Position numbers and translations under genes: made by a program
Origin: Sphaerisporangium rubeum
GTDB lineage: Bacteria; Actinomycetota; Actinomycetes; Streptosporangiales; Streptosporangiaceae
Assembly (NCBI RefSeq): GCF_014207705.1
Contig: NZ_JACHIU010000001.1
Coordinates: forward strand, 4,890,501-4,954,500
Length of the DNA stretch: 64,000 bases
Reading direction: 5' to 3'
In this document: positions 47,404 to 55,054 of the stretch, in pieces
Layout of the letters: every line of letters begins with the position of its first letter
How positions within the stretch are numbered: the first letter of the stretch is position 1
The notes under the pieces: model-generated
Told to the model about the DNA's origin: nothing
Seen by the model: only the letters and a program-made list of their open reading frames with translations
Database searches by the model: none

Positions 47404-49305
47404 CTATGTCCGTGGCGGCCGCGCCAAAGGGACGCCTTCGATGAGCGCGGAGATGAATTCCTGCGTCTCCGGATCCACGGCGTATATCGCGGTGCCGGCC
47501 ATTCCGCGGGTGAGCAGCACCTTGTAGCTGTTGCGGATCAACCGGTCCGCCTGCTGGTCGCTGACGCTCCTGGTGAGGGCCGGGTCCTTGCTCGCCGACC
47601 GCACGGTGACGAGCCTGCCGTCGCGTGCGACGAGGTCAGGGCCGATGATGACGCCGTTCCAGTCGTACTCGAATCCCTGGGCCGTGAAGACGCATCCCAC
47701 CTGACCGAAGCCGCCAGGCTCCGAGGCCCACAAGGCGCTCGGCGGCGCGTCACCCACGGCCCTGTCACCCTTGACGTTCCACGGACGCGTCCATTCACCG
47801 ATCCGCACGTCGTTCACCAGCGTGCCGTCCTTCGCCGGATCGCTCCACTTCCAGCAGAAACCCGCCGTCATCCGCGCCGAGTACCCCTCGTCCTGCTTGT
47901 TCCTGAGCAGAGCCTCCAGCTCGTACGGCGACCCGGCCGGCATGACGTCGAAGTGGTCGTCACCGGACCACACCTGCGGGCCGTCGCCGTCCAGGCCGAG
48001 CAGCCGCAGCACCCAGTTCTCGTAGGTGCGGCTGCCACCGCATCGGAACTGCGCGTCGAGCGAGATCTCGTGCACACGGAACCCGAGCGACTCGGCGTGC
48101 CGCCTGATGTCGGCGACCGTGCCGAGCTCGCCTGGCCGTACGACCTGGTGCTCGTCCAGCAGGAACACCGGGACGCGCGCCGCCGCCATCAGCTCGTCCA
48201 CCTGTGAGCGGCCCGTTCGGTCCTTGGCCTTGGTGAACCGTGTCGTGGAGTTCTCCCGGATCCGGTGCGCCTCGTCGCAGATGAGCACGTCGAGATCGTT
48301 CTGGTCCGCCTGCGTGAAGTCGTTGAAGTACTTGAACAAGCCGCGGACCCGGGGGGCTCCCTTGCCGACGAAACGGCGCATCGTCTGGGTGAAGGACCGC
48401 GACCCGGTGGCGTGGATCGCGGTGCGTCCCTTGCGGGTCAGCTCGCCGAGCAGCGACAACGCGATGACGCTCTTCCCGCTCCCCGGACCGCCTGAGACGA
48501 TGACGACTTCCTTGGAGTCGGCCCGGCGCGCGGTCTCGACGTGGTGGAGGACGATCTCGTACGCCAGCCGCTGCTCGGCGAGCAGCACGAACTGCTCACG
48601 ACTCTTGATCTCGGCCGCCGCCAGCTTGAGCAACTGCTTGGACGGCCGGACCGCCGTGGTCATCAGCCTGTCCGCGGCCCCGGCACCCGAGTCCGGGGAG
48701 AACCGGTCGCGGAGGTAGTCGAGGAAGGCCCCGCGCCGCGACTTGGTGAACATGCGGGTCCGATCGTCCCTGACCAGTCCGTACAGGTCGCGAACATCCA
48801 GGTCCGCCGCGTTGTGCAGATAGGCCACGCCACGGACGGCGTCCTTGCTGCCGCCGAGGACGGCGGCGAAGTCGGCGATGTAGTCGCAGTACCCCTCGAC
48901 CTGCAGCACGGGATGGAGTAATGGCCGACCCGGCATGCTCTCCACCAGCACCAGACTCTGGTCCTCTTCGTACAGGTCCGCCTGGCTCCACTGCTTCAGC
49001 TCGACCACCACGTACGCGTCGTCCCCCGTACGCCTGTCCACACCCGCGAGAACCACATCGGCCCGCTTGCTGGTCAGCGGCAACTGGTACTCGACAAGCA
49101 TCTCGACCTTGCCGAGCCCCGCGTCGACCAGGTCCGCCGCGAGAACCGGAAGACTGCGATCCCACGACCGGCGCTCCGACTGGGACGGCGTGATCCCTAC
49201 CGCCATCCGCAGATGCTCCGCGAGGAGCTCACTCAACCGCCGTTCCGGAAGAGACTCAGACCCTAACCTGGCCAAACCTTCGGCAGACTGCCGAAACGCC
49301 GTCAC
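47404..49305 (-). CDS. DUF2075 (schlafen-like) helicase with N-terminal PD-(D/E)xK nuclease
   Basis: A 633-residue fusion. The N-terminal ~220 residues carry RADVVLAGVDRRTGDDAYVVVELKQW, the D...ExK core of a PD-(D/E)xK nuclease. The DUF2075 ATPase follows: IVSGGPGSGKSVIALSLL (Walker A), VLICDEAHRI (Walker B), VPVFLLDEHQVV (motif III), and C-terminal TAQGFEYDWNGVIIGPDL and NSYKVLLTRGM (SF1 motifs V-VI). Such proteins are common in defence islands. GTG start with GGGGGT upstream. It lies 49 bp upstream of the kinase on the same strand, so the two may be co-expressed. Confidence 0.85.
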   Translation of the reverse strand: MTAFRQSAEGLARLGSESLPERRLSELLAEHLRMAVGITPSQSERRSWDRSLPVLAADLVDAGLGKVEMLVEYQLPLTSKRADVVLAGVDRRTGDDAYVVVELKQWSQADLYEEDQSLVLVESMPGRPLLHPVLQVEGYCDYIADFAAVLGGSKDAVRGVAYLHNAADLDVRDLYGLVRDDRTRMFTKSRRGAFLDYLRDRFSPDSGAGAADRLMTTAVRPSKQLLKLAAAEIKSREQFVLLAEQRLAYEIVLHHVETARRADSKEVVIVSGGPGSGKSVIALSLLGELTRKGRTAIHATGSRSFTQTMRRFVGKGAPRVRGLFKYFNDFTQADQNDLDVLICDEAHRIRENSTTRFTKAKDRTGRSQVDELMAAARVPVFLLDEHQVVRPGELGTVADIRRHAESLGFRVHEISLDAQFRCGGSRTYENWVLRLLGLDGDGPQVWSGDDHFDVMPAGSPYELEALLRNKQDEGYSARMTAGFCWKWSDPAKDGTLVNDVRIGEWTRPWNVKGDRAVGDAPPSALWASEPGGFGQVGCVFTAQGFEYDWNGVIIGPDLVARDGRLVTVRSASKDPALTRSVSDQQADRLIRNSYKVLLTRGMAGTAIYAVDPETQEFISALIEGVPLARPPRT

Positions 49306-49588
49306 CGACTACCCCCACGCAGCACGAATCCTCGTGCGGTATGGGGGCATGTCCGCGATCGTCAGATCAGCGGAAGCCCGTCGGGCCGCATCACCTATGT
49401 GGCAGGCAGGGTATCGCGATCAACCGACAAGTTCGGGGGTCATGACGGGCCGTGCAGATGGCAGGTAGGACGTGGCCGTGTGCGTGGCTGCTTTCGGTCG
49501 ACGCAGGCGGGTCAGTGGCACCGTGTTTGTTGTGGATGCTTCGACCCTCTGGTGAGCTGACCAGCCAGAGTTTGGTACTGAGATCAGA
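49306..49588. other. Intergenic region at the island edge, with a hairpin
   Basis: The region lies between DUF2075 and the XRE regulator. I see no gene. CTCTGG (49547-49552) and CCAGAG (49565-49570) flank an inner complementary TGGT/ACCA; this is a possible terminator of the XRE gene 19 bp beyond its stop. Confidence 0.4.
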
Positions 49589-50965
49589 TCAGGCCGCCAG
49601 TTCGCGTCTCAGGTGGTCACGGAACTCGCGGACCGCGATGGTGTCGGCGTAGGGGTCGAGGTGCTTGTCGAAGCCCTTGAGGAAGCCGACCGTGCGGGGA
49701 GAGGCGAGGGCCTTGGTCGCGAGGATGGCTGGACGGGCCGCCTCCAAAGCCTGCTCCACGTCTCCGAGTTTCACGTGCGCCTCTGCGGCGTGGACCCGGT
49801 TGATCTGTGCGGAGCGAGGCAGTCGGCCTTGGAACTCTGTCACGGCCGCTTCAGCGGTGGCGAGCGCACGCTGGTGGTCGCCGATGAGACGCCAGCAGTT
49901 GCCGGCTTCCGCGCGGAGCTCCATCTCTTCGTACCAGACCGACCAGGCCGGGTCGCGGTCCGTCGCGCCTCGCGCGTGCATGCGCTCGGCGTCGGCGAGC
50001 AGACGTTCGACCTGCTTGGCGGCATGCCGGTCCCCGGACTCGGCGGGGTTGAAGCGGAAGGCGGTGGCCCAGGCCTCCTTCACCAGCACCATCGCCATGA
50101 CCCTTGGCGGAGCGTCGGCGCGAGTCGCCGTGTCGGTCGCGGCACGGGCCAGTCGCATGGCCCAGTCCCCTCGATCGAGGTGGAAAGCCTGCTGCGTCAA
50201 CGCGCCGAGTACCCCGGCCCCCGTCAGCGGGTCGTTCCCTGCCTTGGCGAATCCGAGCGCCTGACCGAAGTGCTGCTGCGCCGTGCCGTGCCGGGTCATG
50301 TCGAAGGCCGTCCATCCGGCCATCCAGCTCATACCGGCGGCGGCACTCATCAGTGCCGCGCCGACCTTGTCGTCGTAGCGGCCGTTGAGCAGCGGCGTGA
50401 TGTTGGAGTCGAGATAACGCAGGACCGCCGGACGTACCAGGCCCGCGCCGAACTGATGGTCCATCTGGCGGAACGCCTGCTGGGCCTGGTTGATGCGCTC
50501 GACGTCCGCCATGCCGACCGCACGGCCGGACCCGTTGTGCGCGGCCGACGCGGCGGGGCTGTCGTACCTCCACGACGCCAGCCACTCCCCCAGCACCGCC
50601 GGTACGAACGGCAGTGTGGCCAGCATGTGACGGCGGGACGGATCCATCTCGAACCTCCACAACGAGTTGGCCGACTTCACCGTAGCCGCGACGGATCCGT
50701 CACCACAGTCCGCGATCGGCCAGGAAGGTGTCTCCGGGAGGGTCCAGCCGTCTACCCACCGATCCACGTCGTCGGACGCGGCGTCGAACACCTTCGCCAG
50801 CCGGGCCCGGTGCCGTGCGCGTACCCCCTGCTCGCCTCGTTCCCAGCGGGCCCAGGTCGTTAGCGACACCCCGAGCACCTCGGCCGCCGCCTCCTGGGTC
50901 AGGCCCTTGCGTCGCCGCGCGCGGATCAGCTCGGGACGTCCCGTCTTTTGTCCTTCTGCATCCAT
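49589..50965 (-). CDS. XRE-family regulator with TPR-type C-terminal domain
   Basis: A 458-residue protein. The helix-turn-helix is near residues 8-60: RPELIRARRRKGLTQEAAAE, VLGVSLTTWARWERGEQGVR. The rest is helical with TPR-like repeats (LMSAAAGMSWMAGWTAFDMT, GTAQQHFGQALGFAKAGNDP, CWRLIGDHQRALATAEAAV), the layout of actinobacterial developmental XRE-TPR regulators. It may bind a small peptide or protein. Start ATG 50965 is fixed by GGAGG seven bases upstream; the upstream open frame lacks a better start. Target genes unknown. Confidence 0.85.
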   Translation of the reverse strand: MDAEGQKTGRPELIRARRRKGLTQEAAAEVLGVSLTTWARWERGEQGVRARHRARLAKVFDAASDDVDRWVDGWTLPETPSWPIADCGDGSVAATVKSANSLWRFEMDPSRRHMLATLPFVPAVLGEWLASWRYDSPAASAAHNGSGRAVGMADVERINQAQQAFRQMDHQFGAGLVRPAVLRYLDSNITPLLNGRYDDKVGAALMSAAAGMSWMAGWTAFDMTRHGTAQQHFGQALGFAKAGNDPLTGAGVLGALTQQAFHLDRGDWAMRLARAATDTATRADAPPRVMAMVLVKEAWATAFRFNPAESGDRHAAKQVERLLADAERMHARGATDRDPAWSVWYEEMELRAEAGNCWRLIGDHQRALATAEAAVTEFQGRLPRSAQINRVHAAEAHVKLGDVEQALEAARPAILATKALASPRTVGFLKGFDKHLDPYADTIAVREFRDHLRRELAA

Positions 50966-51091
50966 GAACCGGCCTCCGGGTAATCGTCCGACCACTGAAT
51001 GTGACGACGATGACACCGGCTGGGGTCGCGCGCCAAGCGGTTTCCGGCAAACGACCAGGAAGCGACCAGGTCGCGACCCCTGAGCGGCGGG

Positions 51092-52039
51092 TCAGGACTG
51101 CTTGAGGAACTTGAGCAGGATGCGGGTCATCTCTTTGGGGTGCTCTTCGAAGATCCAGTGGCCGGAGTCGCGGATGACCTTGGCCTGGACGTCGTCGGCG
51201 TAGTCGCGTACCTGGTCGGGGACGAAGGCGCCGAGGCTGTGGTCGGCGCCGATGGCGAGGACCGGCATGTGGAGCTTGTCCTTGGCCAGGCGTCTGTTGT
51301 CGGCGACGTCCTTGTTCAAGGCGCGGAACCACTCGAAGCTGGCGCGGAGTCTGCGGTCGTCGCTGAGGTTCCTGGCGTACTCGCGGACGGCTCGCGGTTC
51401 GGCGGCGCGGTCCTTGTGGACGGCTAGGAGGCTGATGAAGCGTTTGACCCACAGGGCTTCGCGGCCGTCGATGATCTGCTCGGGGAGGCCGTTGCGGATG
51501 TTGAAGAAGCCGAAGTTCCAGAAGCCGGGGCCCTGCGGGGTGAGGGAGGGGAAGGTGTAGAGCTTGTCGTCGGGGATGGGGGCCTCGCTGAGGACCAGTT
51601 TGGCCACGCGGTCCTGGTGTTGTGCGGCGTAGGAGTAGGCGACCATGGTGCCGATGTCGTGGCCGACCAGGTTGATGTCGTGGTCCAGGCGCAGGCGGGT
51701 GAGCAGGCCGTGCAGGTCGGCGGCCATGGTCTTCTTGTCGTAGCCGCCGCTCGGAGCGCTGGAGCGGCCGGCGCCGCGCAGGTCGGGTGCGATGACGGTG
51801 TAGTGCTTGGCCAGGGACGGCAGGACGGCGCGCCACTCGTACCAGGACTCGGGGTAGCCGTGGATCAGCACGAGGGTGGGGCCGTGGCCGCCGCGTACGT
51901 AGTTGACGGTGATGCCGTTGACGTTCGCGGTGCGCTCGGTGAAGCCGGCGGGGACGCGGGGGTCGGCGGTGGCTCCGGCGGCCGGTACGGCGGCGGTGAG
52001 GGATAACGCGGTGAGCAGGAGGAGGGGGGTGCGTCGCAT
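51092..52039 (-). CDS. Secreted epoxide-hydrolase-type alpha/beta hydrolase
   Basis: A 315-residue protein with a signal peptide (MRRTPLLLLTALSLTAAVPA, then AGATADP). The fold motifs are LVLIHGYPESWYEW (oxyanion HGxP), DLRGAGRSSAP and LVGHDIGTMVAYSYA, where Asp replaces Ser as nucleophile, as in epoxide hydrolases and haloalkane dehalogenases. The catalytic His is in SGHWIFEEHPKE, and an acid lies in GADHSLG. It would open an epoxide outside the cytoplasm; substrate unknown. The start at ATG 52039 is the one that gives the signal peptide. A GGTGAC-TGT-GTCACC palindrome lies 44 bp upstream. Confidence 0.85.
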   Translation of the reverse strand: MRRTPLLLLTALSLTAAVPAAGATADPRVPAGFTERTANVNGITVNYVRGGHGPTLVLIHGYPESWYEWRAVLPSLAKHYTVIAPDLRGAGRSSAPSGGYDKKTMAADLHGLLTRLRLDHDINLVGHDIGTMVAYSYAAQHQDRVAKLVLSEAPIPDDKLYTFPSLTPQGPGFWNFGFFNIRNGLPEQIIDGREALWVKRFISLLAVHKDRAAEPRAVREYARNLSDDRRLRASFEWFRALNKDVADNRRLAKDKLHMPVLAIGADHSLGAFVPDQVRDYADDVQAKVIRDSGHWIFEEHPKEMTRILLKFLKQS

Positions 52040-52082
52040 GGTCACGACGCTAGGGACGGGGTTTCGTGCGGCGCATCGGTCA

Positions 52083-52097
52083 GGTGACTGTGTCACC
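52083..52097. promoter_or_regulatory. GGTGAC-TGT-GTCACC palindrome upstream of the secreted hydrolase
   Basis: A perfect 6-bp inverted repeat with a 3-bp centre, 44 bp upstream of the hydrolase ATG and just before the duplicated LAL tail. It is a candidate operator, possibly for the neighbouring LAL regulator. Confidence 0.4.
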
Positions 52098-52099
52098 GT

Positions 52100-52215
52100 G
52101 GGTCACCGGTCGCTGAGGACGGCGCCTGGTTCGGCTCGGGAGGTTATGCCGAGTCACCTTGGGTCACCGGTCGCTGAGGATGGCGCCTAGTTCGGCTCGG
52201 GAGGTTATGCCGAGT
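52100..52215. repeat. Tandem duplication of the 3' end of the minus-strand LAL gene
   Basis: A 55-bp unit occurs at 52100-52154 and again at 52161-52215 (period 61 bp) with two mismatches. The second unit encodes the true C-terminus ITSRAELGAILSDR; the first is an untranslated remnant beyond the stop. Confidence 0.9.
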
Positions 52216-54932
52216 TTGGGGAAGATGCGGTACAGGTGTGCGCCGATGGTGCGGTGGGAGACGTAGAGGCGTTGGCCGATCTCGCGGTTGGTCATGCCTT
52301 CCGCGACCATCTGGACGATCTGGAACTCCTGCGCGGTGAGCATGTCGCGGGCTCCGATGGGTCGTTGCTCGCTTCGTTCGCCTGAGGAGCGGAGCTGGCG
52401 GCGGGCCCGTTCGCTCCAGGGGACGGCGCCTAGTGCGTCGAAGGTCTCGCGTGCGGCGCGCAGGAGTGCTTTGGCCTGGGGTGCGCGGCGGTCGCGGCGG
52501 AGCCATTCGCCGTACGCGAGCTGGGTGTGGGCCCGGTTGAAGGGCCAGCGGACGGCGTCGGAGGCGAGGGCCTGCTCGAAGAGGGGTTCGGGGTCGTCGG
52601 ACAGCAGGGGTCTGGCGAGGAGCAGGCCGGCGTGGAGTGCGGGGGACGGGGTGGTGCGGGCCACGGTCTCCATGTCGGCGAGGACGGCGCGGGCCTCGGC
52701 GGTGTTGCCGCTGTGCGCGGCGGCGTCGGCGAGTACGGCGAGGACGTGGCAGCGGATGGAGATGTGGTGGCTCGGGTCGGCGGGGTCGTGCATGCGAGCC
52801 AGGTGGTCGTAGGCCTCGGCGTATTTTCCTTCGGCGAGGGCCGCCATGCCTCGGGCCATCTGGACGGTGGCCAGCACGGGTCGTACGGTCGCGGTCAGGC
52901 TGAGTTTCTCGGCTTCGGCGGCCAGGGTCAGTGCGTGGTCGCGGTCGCCGCGGACGGCCTGCAGCAGGGACTCGGTGGACAGGGCCGTGGCGTACATGAG
53001 GGGCTGGCCGGTCTCCTTGGACAGCAGCTTGGCCTCGTGGACGGCGGGGATGGCGACGTCGAGGTCGAGGAGGAGTACGGCGCTCCAGGCCTGTGCGCAC
53101 AGCGCGCGGGCCAGCAGTTGGAGGCGGCCGTTGCTCCGCAGGCCGGTGAGGGCCGCGGCGGAAAGGCGTTCGGCCAGGTCGAGGGCTCCGACGAGGACGG
53201 CGGCGGTGCCGAGGAGTCGTGCGGCCTGGGGGTCCACCACCGGCTGGGACGTGACCGTGCGCAGGCCGTCGATGACGGCGCCGCCTCGGTCGATGGGGGC
53301 CGTGTAGGCGAGGATGGCGAGCAGTTGGGGGTGGTGGGGGTCGATGGGGAGGCTTTCCGCGGCGGCTACGACACGGTCGCGGGCCTGTTGTCCTGGTTCG
53401 ACCCAGAAGCAGCGGAGTGCGGCGCTCCAGAGGATGCGGAGTGCGCGTTCGGGGTCGCCTTCGGCGGCGACGGTTTCCGCCAGTTCGGCCAGGGCCAGGG
53501 GGCCTACGGCGTGGTCGCCGGTGCCGTCGTCGAAGGCGCCTTTGATCCACAGGACGCGGGTGCGTTGCTGGGGGGTGAGGTCGAGGGGTTCGGTCTGGCG
53601 CAGGAGGCGGGTCACGACGTCGTGGTTGCCGAGTTCCACCGAGACGTCGGCGGCTCTGAGGAGTCTTTCCGCGCGTCTGCGGGGGTCGTGGCTGAGTCTG
53701 GCGGCTTGTTCGAGTGCGCTCACGGCCACGGTGGCGACGCCTTTTTGCTGGGCTCTGGCGGCCATGGTGTCCAGGGACGCGGCCACTTCGTCGTCCGGTC
53801 GCGGGCTGGCGGCGGCGCGGTGCCAGGTCTCGCGGTCGGCCAGGTCGCCGGGGTTCCCGGCGGACAGCTCAGCCAGGGTGCCGGCGATGGCGGCGTGTGC
53901 GGCGTGGCGTTCGGCGAGGGTCGCGGACTGGTAGATGGCGGAGCGCATGAGGGGGTGGCGGAAGACGATGCGGCCGTGATCGGTGGCGACCAGGCGTGCG
54001 GCCACGGCGGGGGTGAGGTCCTGGTCGGTGCTGCCGGGGGTGAGGTGTGCGGCGGCGGACAGGGTCTCGGTGAGGAGGGTGGTGTCGTTGACGGCGGCCA
54101 CGAGGAGGAGGGTGCGGGTGGCTTCCGGGAGGCGGGCCACCTGGGAGGTGAAGGTCTTCTCCAGGCGGGTGGTCAGGGGGAGCCAGGAGGTGCGGAGCAT
54201 GGCGTCGCCGTCCAGGTCCTGCCAGGCTCTGGGGAGTTCGGTCAGTGCGAGGGGGTTGCCTGCGGCTTCGTGGAGGACGCGCTGGCGGGTTCTCGGGGTG
54301 AGGCCGGGGGACGTCGCGTCCAGGAGGGTTTCGGCGGACGTCGGGGGGATGCCGGTCAGCGGCAGGTCCGGCAGGCCGGCGTCGTCGAGGACGGTGGGGA
54401 AGCCGTCGCGGACGGCGGCGAGGAGCAGGACCGGTTCCGATTCGAGGCGGCGTGCGACGAAGGTGAGGACCTGTGCGCTGGCCTGGTCGAGCCAGTGCGC
54501 GTCGTCGACGACGAGGAGCGTACCTTGGCTGGTGGTGGCCTCGGCCAGGAGGTTCAGGGTCGCCAGCGCGACGAGGTACAGGTCGGGGACGGTGGCGTCG
54601 GTGAGGCCGAAGGCGGCGCGCAGCGGTTCGCGCTGGGGAGGCGGCAGCGTGGCGGCGTGGGACTGGAGAGGGTGCAGGAGCTGGTGCAGGCCCGCGTACG
54701 GCAGGAGGGCCTCGGACTGGACGCCGGTCGCGGTGAGGACCTTCAGGCCGCGGGTGGTGGCGAGGGTGGTGGCGGTGGCGAGCAGTGCTGACTTGCCTAT
54801 GCCTGCTTCGCCTCTGACGAGGAGGCTGCCGCCTTGGTCGTGGACGCGGTCGATCATGTCGGTGAGGCGGCGGGTCTCGGTCTCACGGCCGATCAGTGAC
54901 GCTGCGGACTCGCCGAAGGACATGGCTGACAT
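52164..54932 (-). CDS. Large ATP-binding LuxR (LAL) regulator
   Basis: A 922-residue LAL-family activator. It has an N-terminal AAA-like ATPase (LLVRGEAGIGKSALL Walker A near residue 40; LLVVDDAHWLDQAS Walker B near 145), then ~500 residues of helical TPR-like repeats. The C-terminal LuxR helix-turn-helix is LTAQEFQIVQMVAEGMTNRE, IGQRLYVSHRTIGAHLYRIF, SRAELGAIL. MalT-type regulators of this kind couple ATP and an inducer to transcription. It is divergent from a second LAL gene, 122 bp away. Start ATG 54932 has GGGGA upstream; ATG 54923 is possible. Its neighbour in transcription order is the secreted hydrolase. Confidence 0.9.
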   Translation of the reverse strand: MSAMSFGESAASLIGRETETRRLTDMIDRVHDQGGSLLVRGEAGIGKSALLATATTLATTRGLKVLTATGVQSEALLPYAGLHQLLHPLQSHAATLPPPQREPLRAAFGLTDATVPDLYLVALATLNLLAEATTSQGTLLVVDDAHWLDQASAQVLTFVARRLESEPVLLLAAVRDGFPTVLDDAGLPDLPLTGIPPTSAETLLDATSPGLTPRTRQRVLHEAAGNPLALTELPRAWQDLDGDAMLRTSWLPLTTRLEKTFTSQVARLPEATRTLLLVAAVNDTTLLTETLSAAAHLTPGSTDQDLTPAVAARLVATDHGRIVFRHPLMRSAIYQSATLAERHAAHAAIAGTLAELSAGNPGDLADRETWHRAAASPRPDDEVAASLDTMAARAQQKGVATVAVSALEQAARLSHDPRRRAERLLRAADVSVELGNHDVVTRLLRQTEPLDLTPQQRTRVLWIKGAFDDGTGDHAVGPLALAELAETVAAEGDPERALRILWSAALRCFWVEPGQQARDRVVAAAESLPIDPHHPQLLAILAYTAPIDRGGAVIDGLRTVTSQPVVDPQAARLLGTAAVLVGALDLAERLSAAALTGLRSNGRLQLLARALCAQAWSAVLLLDLDVAIPAVHEAKLLSKETGQPLMYATALSTESLLQAVRGDRDHALTLAAEAEKLSLTATVRPVLATVQMARGMAALAEGKYAEAYDHLARMHDPADPSHHISIRCHVLAVLADAAAHSGNTAEARAVLADMETVARTTPSPALHAGLLLARPLLSDDPEPLFEQALASDAVRWPFNRAHTQLAYGEWLRRDRRAPQAKALLRAARETFDALGAVPWSERARRQLRSSGERSEQRPIGARDMLTAQEFQIVQMVAEGMTNREIGQRLYVSHRTIGAHLYRIFPKLGITSRAELGAILSDR

Positions 54933-55054
54933 GATCCCCTATTCCGAGCGAGATGCCGTTATGGTCCAACTCGTCCGGCTGTGGCCGGGCTCACCGCGAT
55001 ATCGCCTCATAGCTTGTCATGCTGCTTGCCGATCTCGAAGTGAAGAGGGCTGTG

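Noticed and set aside
23899..49305. Search for integrase, att repeats or transposases bounding the defence island
   Set aside because: None seen on either side; the island is not on a mobile element that I can recognise.
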